Assembly (NCBI GenBank): GCA_028291055.1
Contig: JAQGIP010000068.1
Location: forward strand, 1 to 42,502
DNA length: 42,502 nt
Direction of reading: 5' to 3'
Source: Caulobacter sp.
Lineage (GTDB): Bacteria > Pseudomonadota > Alphaproteobacteria > Caulobacterales > Caulobacteraceae
Positions within the stretch are counted from its first letter, which is position 1, and the number at the start of each line of letters is the position of its first letter. The notes beneath the pieces were generated by a model, which did no database searches, was not told where the DNA came from, and saw nothing but the letters and a program-made list of their open reading frames with translations. The position numbers and the translations under genes are program-made. Of the stretch, positions 25,406 to 34,166 are shown one piece after another.

Positions 25406-25447
25406 GAAGCGACTCCAGCCCGCACGCCGGCAGGCCGTAGTCGCTTC
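25406..25447 (-). promoter_or_regulatory. Leader hairpin between cobalamin riboswitch and btuB start
   Basis: A perfect 9-bp stem, GAAGCGACT with AGTCGCTTC, separated by a GC-rich loop, lies between the riboswitch core and the receptor gene. No T-run follows, so it is not a standard terminator. A further stem (GTCC ... GGAC, 25381-25400) sits immediately before the ribosome site. Together they are a plausible translational expression platform. Confidence 0.4.
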
Positions 25448-25504
25448 GACGGAAGACAAGCGCTTCCCGCGCCGTTGACCTGGACCCGGGTCACGGACGA
25501 GCGA

Positions 25505-25690
25505 CGGCGGCGGCAGGTCTCCTGGCTCGCGGGTCACCGGGCCTCGTCCACGCCTTCCCGGAGAAATCTCCAGTGGCGCCGCCTTCAGGTGAAGACGGAT
25601 CGGACGCGGCCCTCGCCGCTTACAGTTGCGGGCACAGCCGGGGCGTTACACCCCAGTTCCCTCTTGGCCCCCGGATGGGGGACCGCCTGG
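25505..25690 (-). ncRNA. Cobalamin (adenosylcobalamin) riboswitch
   Basis: Read on the minus strand, the leader contains the conserved GGGAACTGGGGTGTAACGCC block followed by GCCCGCAACTGTAAGCG. It then shows the B12-box segment GCGCCACTGG and the diagnostic AGCCAGGAGACCTGCC (25512-25527). Order and spacing match the cobalamin riboswitch. It lies about 140 bases upstream of the btuB-like start, so adenosylcobalamin should repress the receptor. The outer boundaries are approximate because the closing stem P1 is not well defined by eye. Confidence 0.93.
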
Positions 25691-25779
25691 GCCGGGCTTG
25701 TGCCCAAGCTTTGGCCCCGTGGCAAGGTTGACCGTCCGCGCCCGGCGCCCGATCCTGGCCAGGCAACAGGGAGATCGTC

Positions 25780-26555
25780 ATGGCGCGCGCAACGATGAAG
25801 TTGCTGGCGGCCGTGGCCGCGGTGGGCCTGCTGGGCGTGACGGCGGGGTGTGGCGAGGTGCTCCATGCCGGCCGCGTCGCAAAGCTGAACATGGAATTCG
25901 AAAACCTTCAGCACGACCCCAACTTCGGCACCATTTTTGCCGAGCTGAAGAAGGATTTCCCCCAGGATTATGAGGCCCTGCGCACAAAGGTCATCACCGC
26001 GTTGGCCGACCTCAATACGGAAGCTGAGATGGAAGCCCGCGCCCGGATAGTGGCGTTGACCTTCGTCAGTGAGTTCCGCTGCACCCACCTGGGCAAGGCC
26101 GCCCAGTCCTCCGGCGCCACCCTGGCGGCGCTCGCCAGCAATCAGCTGCAGATGCTGGAGGCGCTACGCACGATTAACCCGGAATATTGCGGCCGCCTTG
26201 CGATGGGCGGCACGGCGACCGCGGCCAATCCCTCAAGGCCGCTCAGCAGGCCACTTCCGAAAGCGGCGTACTGATGTTGAAGGCCTCACGCGAGGGCATC
26301 GATCATCCGGTCGTACGCGCCCAGCCCAATCAGAGCGAGCTCAGGAGCATCGTCACCATCATGCGCAAGCAGGGGGTCAGTGCCGCCCGAATCCAGACCC
26401 CGTTCAGCACCAACGGTATGGCAATGACCTCAAGGACCGAGCAATGCGAAGGCGGAATCGCCCTCTTCCGCGCAGTGGGCGCCATGGAGCTGGCGGCCCG
26501 CTCGCGCTTCATGGGCTTCATCCTGACCGCAGCGGCCGGCCAGCCGCTCACCTAG
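25780..26555 (+). pseudogene. Lipoprotein gene split by a frameshift
   Basis: The frame from ATG 25780 (GGGAG six bases upstream) encodes a lipoprotein signal, MKLLAAVAAVGLLGVTAGC, with lipobox LGVTAGC at residues 18-24. It continues with a helical region (MEFENLQHDPNFGTIFAEL) to EYCGRLAMGGTATAANP, then turns to low-complexity residues and stops at 26274. From about 26230 a different frame continues naturally with SLKAAQQATSESGVLMLKAS and runs to TAG 26553-26555. Restoring one base near 26225-26240 gives one protein of about 258 aa with four Cys besides the lipid Cys region. I do not recognise the family. Either a real inactivating deletion or a sequencing error explains this; no slippery heptamer for programmed shifting is visible. 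Confidence 0.65.
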
Positions 26556-26570
26556 GGTCCTTAACGGCCC

Positions 26571-27686
26571 CTACGCCCCCCAGGCGCCGAAGGGGTCGAC
26601 GAAGGGCTTGCCCAGGGCCTGGGCCACGGCCGGGTGGGTGATTTCGCCCTTCAGGACGTTCAGCCCCTTGGCCAGGTGGCGATCGGCCTCCAGCGCCTTC
26701 AGGCCCTTGTCGGCGAGCGCGATGCCGAAGGGCAGGGTGGCGTTGCCCAGGGCTTCCGAGGAGGTGCGCGGCGCGGCGCCGGGCATGTTGGCCACGCAAT
26801 AGTGGACCACGCCGTCGATGGTGTAGGTCGGCTCCGCGTGGGTGGTGGCATGGCTGGTCTCGAAGCAGCCGCCCTGGTCGATGGAGACGTCCACCAGCAC
26901 GCTGCCGGGCTTCATGCGCGACAGGTGCTCGCGGCGCACCAGCTTGGGCGCGGCGGCGCCGGCGGTCAGAACGGCGCCCACCACCACGTCGGCCTTGAGG
27001 ATCTCCTCCTCGATGGCGTCCAGGGTCGAATAGCGGGTCAGCACCCGCCCCATGAAGATGTCGTCCAGCTCGCGCATGCGCGGGATGGAGCGTTCCAGCA
27101 CCACCACCTCGGCGTTCAGGCCCATGGCCATGCGCGCGGCGTTCATGCCGACCACGCCGCCGCCCAGCACGCAGACCCGCGCCGGCGAAACGCCGGGCAC
27201 GCCGCAGAGCAGCAGTCCCATGCCGCCGTTGTGCTTCAACAGGGTCTCGGCGGCGGAGAAGACCGCGATGCGGCCGGCCACTTCCGACATCGGCGCCAGC
27301 AGCGGAAGGCCGCCCTTCGCATCCGTGACCGTCTCATAGGCGATGGCCGCGCAGCCGCTGGCCAGCAGGCCCTCGGTCTGGGCGGGATCGGGGGCCAGGT
27401 GGAGGTAGGTGAAGAGGATGTGCTTGGGCGTCAGCCGCTCCCACTCGACCTTCTGGGGCTCCTTCACCTTGATGACCATCTCGGCGATCTGGAAGACGCT
27501 GTCGGCGTCGGGCATGATGGAGGCGCCCGCCCGCACGAAGGCCTCGTCGGTGTAGCCGGCGCCGAGGCCGGCCCCGGCTTCGACGAACACCTCATGGCCG
27601 TGAGCCTCGTATTCGCGCACCGCGGTGGGCGTCAGGCCTACCCGGTACTCGCCCGGCTTGATCTCAGCGGGAACACCAACGCGCAT
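26571..27686 (-). CDS. ald: Alanine dehydrogenase
   Basis: Catalyses NAD-dependent conversion of L-alanine to pyruvate and ammonium. The 371-aa length is standard. The N-terminal RVGVPAEIKPGEYRVGLTP includes the substrate Arg15. IKVKEP supplies catalytic Lys75 and TYLHLAPD supplies His96. The NAD-binding fold shows VLGGGVVGMNAARMA, and SIDQGGCFETSHATTH plus HYCVANMPGAAPRTSS are diagnostic for Ald. It starts at ATG 27686 with GGAG eight bases upstream. It ends convergent with the frameshifted lipoprotein gene. No Lrp-type regulator lies next to it. Confidence 0.97.
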   Translation of the reverse strand: MRVGVPAEIKPGEYRVGLTPTAVREYEAHGHEVFVEAGAGLGAGYTDEAFVRAGASIMPDADSVFQIAEMVIKVKEPQKVEWERLTPKHILFTYLHLAPDPAQTEGLLASGCAAIAYETVTDAKGGLPLLAPMSEVAGRIAVFSAAETLLKHNGGMGLLLCGVPGVSPARVCVLGGGVVGMNAARMAMGLNAEVVVLERSIPRMRELDDIFMGRVLTRYSTLDAIEEEILKADVVVGAVLTAGAAAPKLVRREHLSRMKPGSVLVDVSIDQGGCFETSHATTHAEPTYTIDGVVHYCVANMPGAAPRTSSEALGNATLPFGIALADKGLKALEADRHLAKGLNVLKGEITHPAVAQALGKPFVDPFGAWGA

Positions 27687-27877
27687 GGTCGTTTCTCCGG
27701 AAACTTGATTTTGGGGCGCAAGTGACCCCGAAGCGGCGCGGGGTCAAGCAGGATATTGCGTGGGGGGCGGCCTGATCCCTACTCGCCTGTTGGCCGATCG
27801 GTGGTTTGCGGCGTTAACCTTTTAACATAGGCTCCGCTTGACCCCGCCTTTGGCAAGGGTCCCAGAAAGGCTACGCG

Positions 27878-28561
27878 ATGATTTGGTGGTGGTGGATCAT
27901 CCCCGGGCTGATTGCCCTGTTCGCCCTGGTGATCGTGGTGCGGGGACTGATCGGCCTGTTCACCGGCCGGCCGTTCAGCGGCCTGGGCGGCATGATCGCG
28001 GGCGGCCTGCTGATGGCCATCGTCGGCGCCGTGCTGCTGGGCGGCCTGGATGTGCAGACCTATTCGCGCCTCACCTATGAGCGGCCCGTGGCCACCATCG
28101 CGGTGCATCAGCTGGGGCCAAAGCTGTTCGAGGCGACCCTCACCCAGCCGCCGCCGGAGGGGTTCGAACCCACGCCGGCCAAGGCCTACCAGATCCACGG
28201 CGACGAATGGCGCATCGAGGCGCGCGTGCTGAAGTGGAAGGGCTGGGCCAATGTGCTGGGCCTCGACACCCAATACCGCCTCGACCGGCTGTCGGGCCGC
28301 TATGACGCCACGGACGACGAGCTGCATGCCGAGCGCAGCGTCTATGACCTGCGCCCCGATCCGCCCAGCCAGGTGGACCTATGGGCCATGGCGCGCAAAT
28401 ACAGCCGCTTCGCCCCGGTGGTGGACACCCTCTACGGCTCCGGCGCGGCCATGCCGATGGCCGACGGGGCCACCTATGAGGTGTGGATCACCCAGAGCGG
28501 CCTGCTGGCCCGGCCCACCAACGAAAAGGCCCGCGAAGCCTCGGCCACGGGCTGGCATTAG
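27878..28561 (+). CDS. Conserved two-helix membrane protein of unknown function
   Basis: A 227-aa protein with a Trp-rich start (MIWWWWIIPGLIALFALVIV) forming the first helix, a short Gly-rich cytoplasmic turn and a second helix (GGMIAGGLLMAIVGAVLLGG). A soluble domain of about 165 residues then probably faces the periplasm. The soluble part contains TYERPVATIAVHQLGPKLFE, KAYQIHGDEWRIEARVLKW and GLDTQYRLDRLSGRY. Similar proteins are often labelled 'cation/multidrug efflux pump', a label I see no support for. It starts at ATG 27878 after AGAAAGG. The upstream gap 27687-27877 holds TTAACCTTTTAAC near 27815, possibly part of its promoter. Confidence 0.8.
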   Translation: MIWWWWIIPGLIALFALVIVVRGLIGLFTGRPFSGLGGMIAGGLLMAIVGAVLLGGLDVQTYSRLTYERPVATIAVHQLGPKLFEATLTQPPPEGFEPTPAKAYQIHGDEWRIEARVLKWKGWANVLGLDTQYRLDRLSGRYDATDDELHAERSVYDLRPDPPSQVDLWAMARKYSRFAPVVDTLYGSGAAMPMADGATYEVWITQSGLLARPTNEKAREASATGWH

Positions 28562-28630
28562 CCCGGATCGGCCTTCGCCGATGGGGACCCAATCCCAACC
28601 GGCGTGGCGGGCATTTGCCTCGGCTTTGGA

Positions 28631-28821
28631 CTTGGAAGGAAGAGAAGGGAAGGGGGGAAGCGGAAGAGGTCGGCGCTTCGCGCGCCCTGACGATCCACGC
28701 AGTCTCTTTCTTTCAGAGGCGCTGCGCGCCTCGGTGAAGCCTCAGCGCCGGAGGCTTATGAGCCGGCTTTGCCGTAGCCGCCGCCTCTTACCCTTCTCCC
28801 CTTCCCTTCTCGTCCTTCCAA
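28631..28821. repeat. Inverted-repeat element with purine-rich arms of about 39 bp
   Basis: The left arm (28631-28669) begins CTTGGAAGGAAGAGAAGGGA and the right arm (28783-28821) is an inverted copy ending TTCTCGTCCTTCCAAG, with a few mismatches. The interior holds smaller hairpins (GAGGCGC/GCGCCTC and AGCCTC/GAGGCT). It fills most of the 500-base gap 28562-29060 between the two-helix protein and alpha-2-macroglobulin genes. No coding potential was seen in this gap beyond the element. Confidence 0.65.
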
Positions 28822-29060
28822 GACCAATGCGAAGTCAGAGCTCCCCGGCCGCCGCCGAGCTCGCTCAACGCCGCAGCATCCCTGAACAACGATAGGCCAT
28901 AGCCCGTTCGCCGGTGCATTCCGGCGCAGGCGGGAGCTATTAGGCGCAACTGTGCGCGTCCGTGCCGAAAACGGCGCCTCTCCCCCCGCCCGCGGCCAAT
29001 TGACCGGCCCCCCGGCTTGGGATCACATCGCTCTCTGAAACTGGACTTTAGGGGGCTGCC

Positions 29061-32000
29061 ATGACGCCGAGCGACGAACCTACGGGATCGCAAGGTGAGC
29101 CCACGCCGGAGGTCGCGCCGACCCCGGCCCGCCCGCCCGCCCGGCCCCTGCATCAGCGCGTCATGAGCCACCACCTGTTCACGCCGGTGGTGGGCCTGAT
29201 CGCCGCCCTGGCGGTGGGCTTCGGCGGCGGTTTCGTCACCGGCAAGGCCAACCTCTTCACCGGCCATCGGGTCGGCGGCTCCACCGCCGTCGCCGAGCAG
29301 GGCCAGCCCTGGTCGCTGTTCGGACATCCGCGCGACGCGGCCGCCCCGCGCCGGGGCATCCCCAAGCCCGACGGCTTCGTCTTCTGGCGCCAGCGCGTCG
29401 ACACCTCGGGCGGCGAACCCCTGGCCTGCCTGGAGCTGACCAAGCCCCTCGACCCGGCCAAGTCCTATTCCGACTATGTGCTGGTGACGCCCGACCTCGG
29501 CCACCCGGCCGCCGTGCGGGTGAAGAACAACACCGAGCTCTGCGTCGCGGGCCTGGGCTTCAACGACCGCCATATCACCCTGCTCAGGGGCCTGCCCGGC
29601 AAGGACGGTGGCGTGGCGCTCACCGAGAACGCCGACGTTGATTTCACGTTTGGCGAAAAGCCGCCCTATGTGGGCTTCGCCGGCGACGGCGTCATCCTGC
29701 CGCGCGAAGACAGCGACGGCGTGGGCATCGAGACCATCAACGTCTCCAAGCTGCAGATCGAGGTCTGGCGCGTCGCCGACCGCAACCTGGTGCGCAAGTC
29801 GATCGGCGCTCCCGATCCCACGGGCGAAGGCGAATATGCCGACGACTACGGCGACGACAGTCCCCGCGACGAAGGCCGCGTGGTCTGGAAGGGCGAGATC
29901 GCCGTGCGTGGCGAGAATGGCCAGAAGACCACCACCGTCTTCCCCCTGGGCGCCGTGCTGAAGGAGATGAAGGCCGGCGGCTATGTGATCAAGGCCAAGG
30001 ACGCCTCGGGCGGCCGCGACCTGGCCAAGGACGAGGACGGCGGCGACAATCAGCCGGCCCAGGCGCGGCGCTGGGTGATGTTCACCGACATGGCGCTGAT
30101 CGGCTACACCGGCGCCGACAGCCTGGACGTCGTGGTCCGCTCGCTGAAGAGCGCCAAGACGCTCGGCGGCCTGCGCGTGGCCCTGGTCGCCAAGAACGGC
30201 GAAGACCTGGCCGAGGCCACCACCGACTCCAACGGCCGCGTGCGGTTCCTCAAACCCCTGCTCGAAGGCGAGGGCGCGGGCGCCGCCAAGATGGTCATGG
30301 CCTATGGACCCCAGGGCGACCTGGCGGTGCTTGACCTCGACCGTTCGCCCATCGACCTGTCCAAGCAGGGCACCGGCGGGCGCACGCCCGGCGGCGGCGT
30401 GGTCGGCGACGACAGCGCCACCGGCGGCCGCGCCGTGGGCACGGACCTGGACGGCTTCCTCTATGCCGACCGGGGCATCTTCCGGCCGGGCGAGACGGCC
30501 CACATCACCGCCCTGCTGCGCGACCTGCAGTCCCATTCGGTCAAGGACCGCAAGGGCTCCGTGGTCATCTCGCGGCCCTCGGGCGTCGAGTTCAAGCGCT
30601 TCGCGTTCACTGACGCGCCCCTGGGCGCCATCACCACCGACGTGGCCCTGCCCAAGAGCGCGCCGCGCGGGCGCTGGACCGCCAAGCTGATGATCGAGGG
30701 GGTCGAGGCGCCCGTCGGCGAGATGAGCTTCCAGGTCGAGGACTTCGCGCCTCAGCGCCTGGCCGTGACCATCGACGGCAATAAGGACAACCCCGTCGCC
30801 GCCGGCGAGACCCGCCAGGTGGCCGTCAATGCGCGCTTCCTCTATGGCGCGCCCGGCTCGGGCCTGCAGACCCAGGGCGAGGCGCGGCTGTCGGCCGACG
30901 CCAATCCCTTCCCCGCCTACAAGGATTATCAGTGGGGCGACGACAAGACGCCCTTCGAGGAGAAGGCGCTCGACCTCGCCTCCACCGTCACCGACGGCGA
31001 GGGCAAGGCCGTCCTGTCCATCGACAGCGCCCAGGCCGGCGACACCGCCGTGCCGCTGAAGGCCACGCTGACCGCCTCGGTGTTCGAGCCGGGCGGCCGT
31101 CCGGTGCGCGAAAGCCTGTCCATCAAGGTACGCCCCAAGGGGATGTATCTGGGGGTCAAGGTCGACCAGGGCGAGGCCGGCAAGGGTGATCCGCCCATCG
31201 CGCTCAACATCATCGCCGTCAACGCGGCGGGCGCGCGTGTCAACGCCGCCGGGGTCAGCTACACCCTGATCAGCGAGAACTGGAACTACGACTGGTTCCT
31301 GCAGGACGGCAAATGGCAGTACCGCCGCTCCAGCCGTGACGGCGTGGTCCAGAAGGGCGTGCTCAACCTCGGCACGGGCGACGCGGCCCGCATCGCGCGC
31401 AAGCTGGGTTGGGGCGACTATCGTCTCGAGCTCGAAGGCCCGGACGGCGCCAAATCCATCATCCGCTTCACCTCCGGCTGGGGCTCCCCGGCCAAGGAAT
31501 CCGACACGCCCGACTTCGTGCGTCTGAGTGCGGGCGCCACGGCCTACGCCCAGGGCGACACCATCGAACTGACCCTCAAGGCGCCCTACGCCGGCCAGGC
31601 CCAGATCGCCGTGGCCACGGACCGCCTGGTCGACTTCAAGACCATGGCCGTGGACGAAAAGGGCGGCGTCATCCGCCTGAAGACCAACGCCGCCTGGGGC
31701 GGCGGGGCCTATATCCTGGTCACCGTCATCCAGCCGCGCGACCCGGTCTCCTCGCCCAAGCCGCGACGGGCGTTGGGCCTGCTCTACGTCTCGCTCGATC
31801 CCAAGAGCCGCAAGCTCACCGTCGACATCGGCACGCCGGTGAAGCTGGATTCCAAGGCGCCGGTCACCGTGCCCATCCAGGTGAAGGGCCTCGGCATCGG
31901 CCAGACCGCGCGGGTCACCGTGGCCGCCGTGGACGAAGGCATCCTGCGCCTGACCAAGCAGGAGAGCCCCGATCCGGTGAAATGGTATTTCGGCAAGCGC

Positions 32001-34166
32001 GCGCTGACCCTCGACTACCGCGACGACTACGGCCGCCTGCTGGATCCCAACCTCGGGCCCGCCGCCAACGTCAACTTCGGCGCCGACGAGATCGGCGGCG
32101 AGGGGCTGACCGTCACCCCCATCAAGTCGGTGGCCCTGTGGTCCGGGGTGGTGGAAACCGGCATGGACGGCAAGGCGACGATCAAGCTGCCGGCCGCCGA
32201 CTTCAACGGCGAGCTGCGGATCATGGCCGTGGCCTGGACCGATGAGGCCGTGGGCTCGGGCTCCAAGCCGATGACCGTGCGCCAGCCCGTCGTGGCCGAC
32301 TTGAACCTGCCGCGCTTCCTGTCACCGGGTGACAAGCCCTTCGCGACGCTCGAACTCCATAACGTCGAGGGCAGACCCGGCGCCTACACCGCCATCGCCA
32401 ACGCCACCAACGGCATCAAGGTGGTGTTCAACAAGGTCTTCAACCTGCTGCTCGGCCAGCGCGTCGCCGAAAAGATCCCCTTCGAGGCGCCGGGCGTCAC
32501 CGGCGTCGGCCAGGTGTCGTTCAACGTCACCGGCCAGGGCTTCAACACCTCCAAGACCTACGACATCCAGACCCGCCTGGGCTGGGGCCCGGTCACCCGA
32601 ACGACCACCGCCCTGCAACGGCCCGGCGAGAGCTTCACGCCCTCGGCCGACCTGCTGGCCGGCATGGCGGCGGGGGATATCAGCCTCCAGGTCAGCTACT
32701 CGCCCTTCAAGGGCTTCGACCCCGGGCCCATCGCCCTGGCGCTGAACCGCTATCCCTACGGCTGCACCGAGCAGCTGGTCTCCACCGCCTACCCGCTGCT
32801 CTACGCGCTGGAGGTCTCCAACGATCCAAAGCTGCGACGCTCGTCGGTGGGGCTGAACGATGCGGTGGGCAAGCTGCTGGACCGCCAGACCCTCGACGGC
32901 GCCTTTGGCCTCTGGCGGGTGGGTGACGGCGAGGCGGACGCCTGGCTGGGCGCCTTCGCCACCGACTTCCTGCTGGAAGCCAAGATGCGCGGCGCCCCGG
33001 TGCCGGACGAGGCCATCGACCGGGCGCTGAACGCCATGCGCCAGATCAGCCGGCCCGAGGGCTTCGTCTCCGTGGGCTACCGCACCGAATATCCGGCCTG
33101 GTGGGCCGGGTCGGAGGACAACTCCAAGGCCGCCACCGCGCGCCTGCGCAGCCGCGCCTCGGCCTATGCCCTCTATGTGCTGGCCAAGGGCGGACGCGGC
33201 GATCTCGCCCGCCTGCGCTGGTGGCATGACGTGCAGATGAAGAACGAGGCCAGTCCGCTGGCCAAGGGCCAGGTGGCCGCCGGTCTGGCGATGATGGGCG
33301 ACAAGGCCCGCGCCCGCGACAGCTTCCGCCAGGCCATCGCCTCGATCGGCTTCGACGACAAGAGCGACTGGTACCAGAGCCGGCTGCGCGACCTGGCCGC
33401 CATCATCGCGCTCGCCTACGAGTCCGGCATGGACGATATCGCCCGGCCGCTGCAGGACCGGCTGGACGGGGCCGTCCGCGACCCCGACTCGCTCAACACC
33501 CAGGAGCAGGCGCGCCTGCTCCAGGCCGCCCACTATATGCTCAAGGCGGCCGGGCCGATGACCATCAACGCCACCGGCAACGTCTACGCCATCGGCGGGG
33601 CGGCGGGCATGCCGCGCTGGGGCGTGGGCCGTCTGACCGACAGCCACTTCGCCAACGCCGGCCGCGGCGCCCTGTGGCGCACCGTCACCGTGCGGGGCAC
33701 GCCCCTGGCCGCGCCGCCGACGACCATCTCGGGGCTATCGGTGACCAAGCGGCTGTTCAGCTTCGCCGGCGGACCCGTCGACATCGCCAACCTGAAGCAG
33801 GGCGACCGGGTGATCGTGCTGGTCCAGGGCCGCTCCATGCAGGGCCAATCCCTGGCCCTGGTGGTCGACGACCCGCTGCCGGCCGGCTTCGAGATCGAGA
33901 CGGTGCTGGGACCGGACGACGCCGAGAACGGGCCCTTCAAGTTCCTGGGCAAGCTCTCCAGCGCCGACGTCCAGGAAAGCCGCGACGACCGCTATGTGGC
34001 GGCCATGGACCTGCCCGGCAACGAAGCCTTCGCCTTCGCCTATGTGGCCCGTGCGGTGACTCCCGGGGAGTTCTTCCTGCCCGGCGTCACGGCCCGCGAC
34101 ATGTACCACCCGGCCATCTGGGGCTCCTCCGCCGCGGCCCGCACCAGCATCCTGCCGGGGATGTAG
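29061..34166 (+). CDS. Bacterial alpha-2-macroglobulin (YfhM type, thioester-containing)
   Basis: A 1701-aa periplasmic protease trap. The N-terminus has a proline-rich cytoplasmic stretch and one membrane helix (FTPVVGLIAALAVGFGGGFV, about residues 39-60). It is therefore anchored by a helix rather than by the lipobox found in E. coli YfhM. A long series of MG beta-sandwich domains follows, including the Gly-rich bait-like region near GGRTPGGGVVGDDSATGG and 'YADRGIFRPGETAHI', a family hallmark. The thioester motif Cys1235-Thr-Glu-Gln1238 lies in NRYPYGCTEQLVSTAYP, followed by an alpha/alpha-toroid. The stop is directly followed by pbpC, the classic partner thought to repair peptidoglycan after attack. 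Confidence 0.95.
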   Translation: MTPSDEPTGSQGEPTPEVAPTPARPPARPLHQRVMSHHLFTPVVGLIAALAVGFGGGFVTGKANLFTGHRVGGSTAVAEQGQPWSLFGHPRDAAAPRRGIPKPDGFVFWRQRVDTSGGEPLACLELTKPLDPAKSYSDYVLVTPDLGHPAAVRVKNNTELCVAGLGFNDRHITLLRGLPGKDGGVALTENADVDFTFGEKPPYVGFAGDGVILPREDSDGVGIETINVSKLQIEVWRVADRNLVRKSIGAPDPTGEGEYADDYGDDSPRDEGRVVWKGEIAVRGENGQKTTTVFPLGAVLKEMKAGGYVIKAKDASGGRDLAKDEDGGDNQPAQARRWVMFTDMALIGYTGADSLDVVVRSLKSAKTLGGLRVALVAKNGEDLAEATTDSNGRVRFLKPLLEGEGAGAAKMVMAYGPQGDLAVLDLDRSPIDLSKQGTGGRTPGGGVVGDDSATGGRAVGTDLDGFLYADRGIFRPGETAHITALLRDLQSHSVKDRKGSVVISRPSGVEFKRFAFTDAPLGAITTDVALPKSAPRGRWTAKLMIEGVEAPVGEMSFQVEDFAPQRLAVTIDGNKDNPVAAGETRQVAVNARFLYGAPGSGLQTQGEARLSADANPFPAYKDYQWGDDKTPFEEKALDLASTVTDGEGKAVLSIDSAQAGDTAVPLKATLTASVFEPGGRPVRESLSIKVRPKGMYLGVKVDQGEAGKGDPPIALNIIAVNAAGARVNAAGVSYTLISENWNYDWFLQDGKWQYRRSSRDGVVQKGVLNLGTGDAARIARKLGWGDYRLELEGPDGAKSIIRFTSGWGSPAKESDTPDFVRLSAGATAYAQGDTIELTLKAPYAGQAQIAVATDRLVDFKTMAVDEKGGVIRLKTNAAWGGGAYILVTVIQPRDPVSSPKPRRALGLLYVSLDPKSRKLTVDIGTPVKLDSKAPVTVPIQVKGLGIGQTARVTVAAVDEGILRLTKQESPDPVKWYFGKRALTLDYRDDYGRLLDPNLGPAANVNFGADEIGGEGLTVTPIKSVALWSGVVETGMDGKATIKLPAADFNGELRIMAVAWTDEAVGSGSKPMTVRQPVVADLNLPRFLSPGDKPFATLELHNVEGRPGAYTAIANATNGIKVVFNKVFNLLLGQRVAEKIPFEAPGVTGVGQVSFNVTGQGFNTSKTYDIQTRLGWGPVTRTTTALQRPGESFTPSADLLAGMAAGDISLQVSYSPFKGFDPGPIALALNRYPYGCTEQLVSTAYPLLYALEVSNDPKLRRSSVGLNDAVGKLLDRQTLDGAFGLWRVGDGEADAWLGAFATDFLLEAKMRGAPVPDEAIDRALNAMRQISRPEGFVSVGYRTEYPAWWAGSEDNSKAATARLRSRASAYALYVLAKGGRGDLARLRWWHDVQMKNEASPLAKGQVAAGLAMMGDKARARDSFRQAIASIGFDDKSDWYQSRLRDLAAIIALAYESGMDDIARPLQDRLDGAVRDPDSLNTQEQARLLQAAHYMLKAAGPMTINATGNVYAIGGAAGMPRWGVGRLTDSHFANAGRGALWRTVTVRGTPLAAPPTTISGLSVTKRLFSFAGGPVDIANLKQGDRVIVLVQGRSMQGQSLALVVDDPLPAGFEIETVLGPDDAENGPFKFLGKLSSADVQESRDDRYVAAMDLPGNEAFAFAYVARAVTPGEFFLPGVTARDMYHPAIWGSSAAARTSILPGM

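Noticed and set aside
25696..25780. Transposon or attachment site between the riboswitch and the lipoprotein gene
   Set aside because: Only a normal divergent promoter-sized gap with GC-rich sequence; no repeats or tRNA end seen.
26200..26260. Programmed ribosomal frameshift in the lipoprotein gene
   Set aside because: No slippery heptamer followed by a stable pseudoknot is visible; a one-base deletion explains the two frames more simply.
27812..27830. CtrA-type site TTAACCTTTTAAC upstream of the two-helix membrane protein
   Set aside because: The two TTAA halves are four bases apart rather than the seven expected for the CtrA consensus; not strong enough to list.
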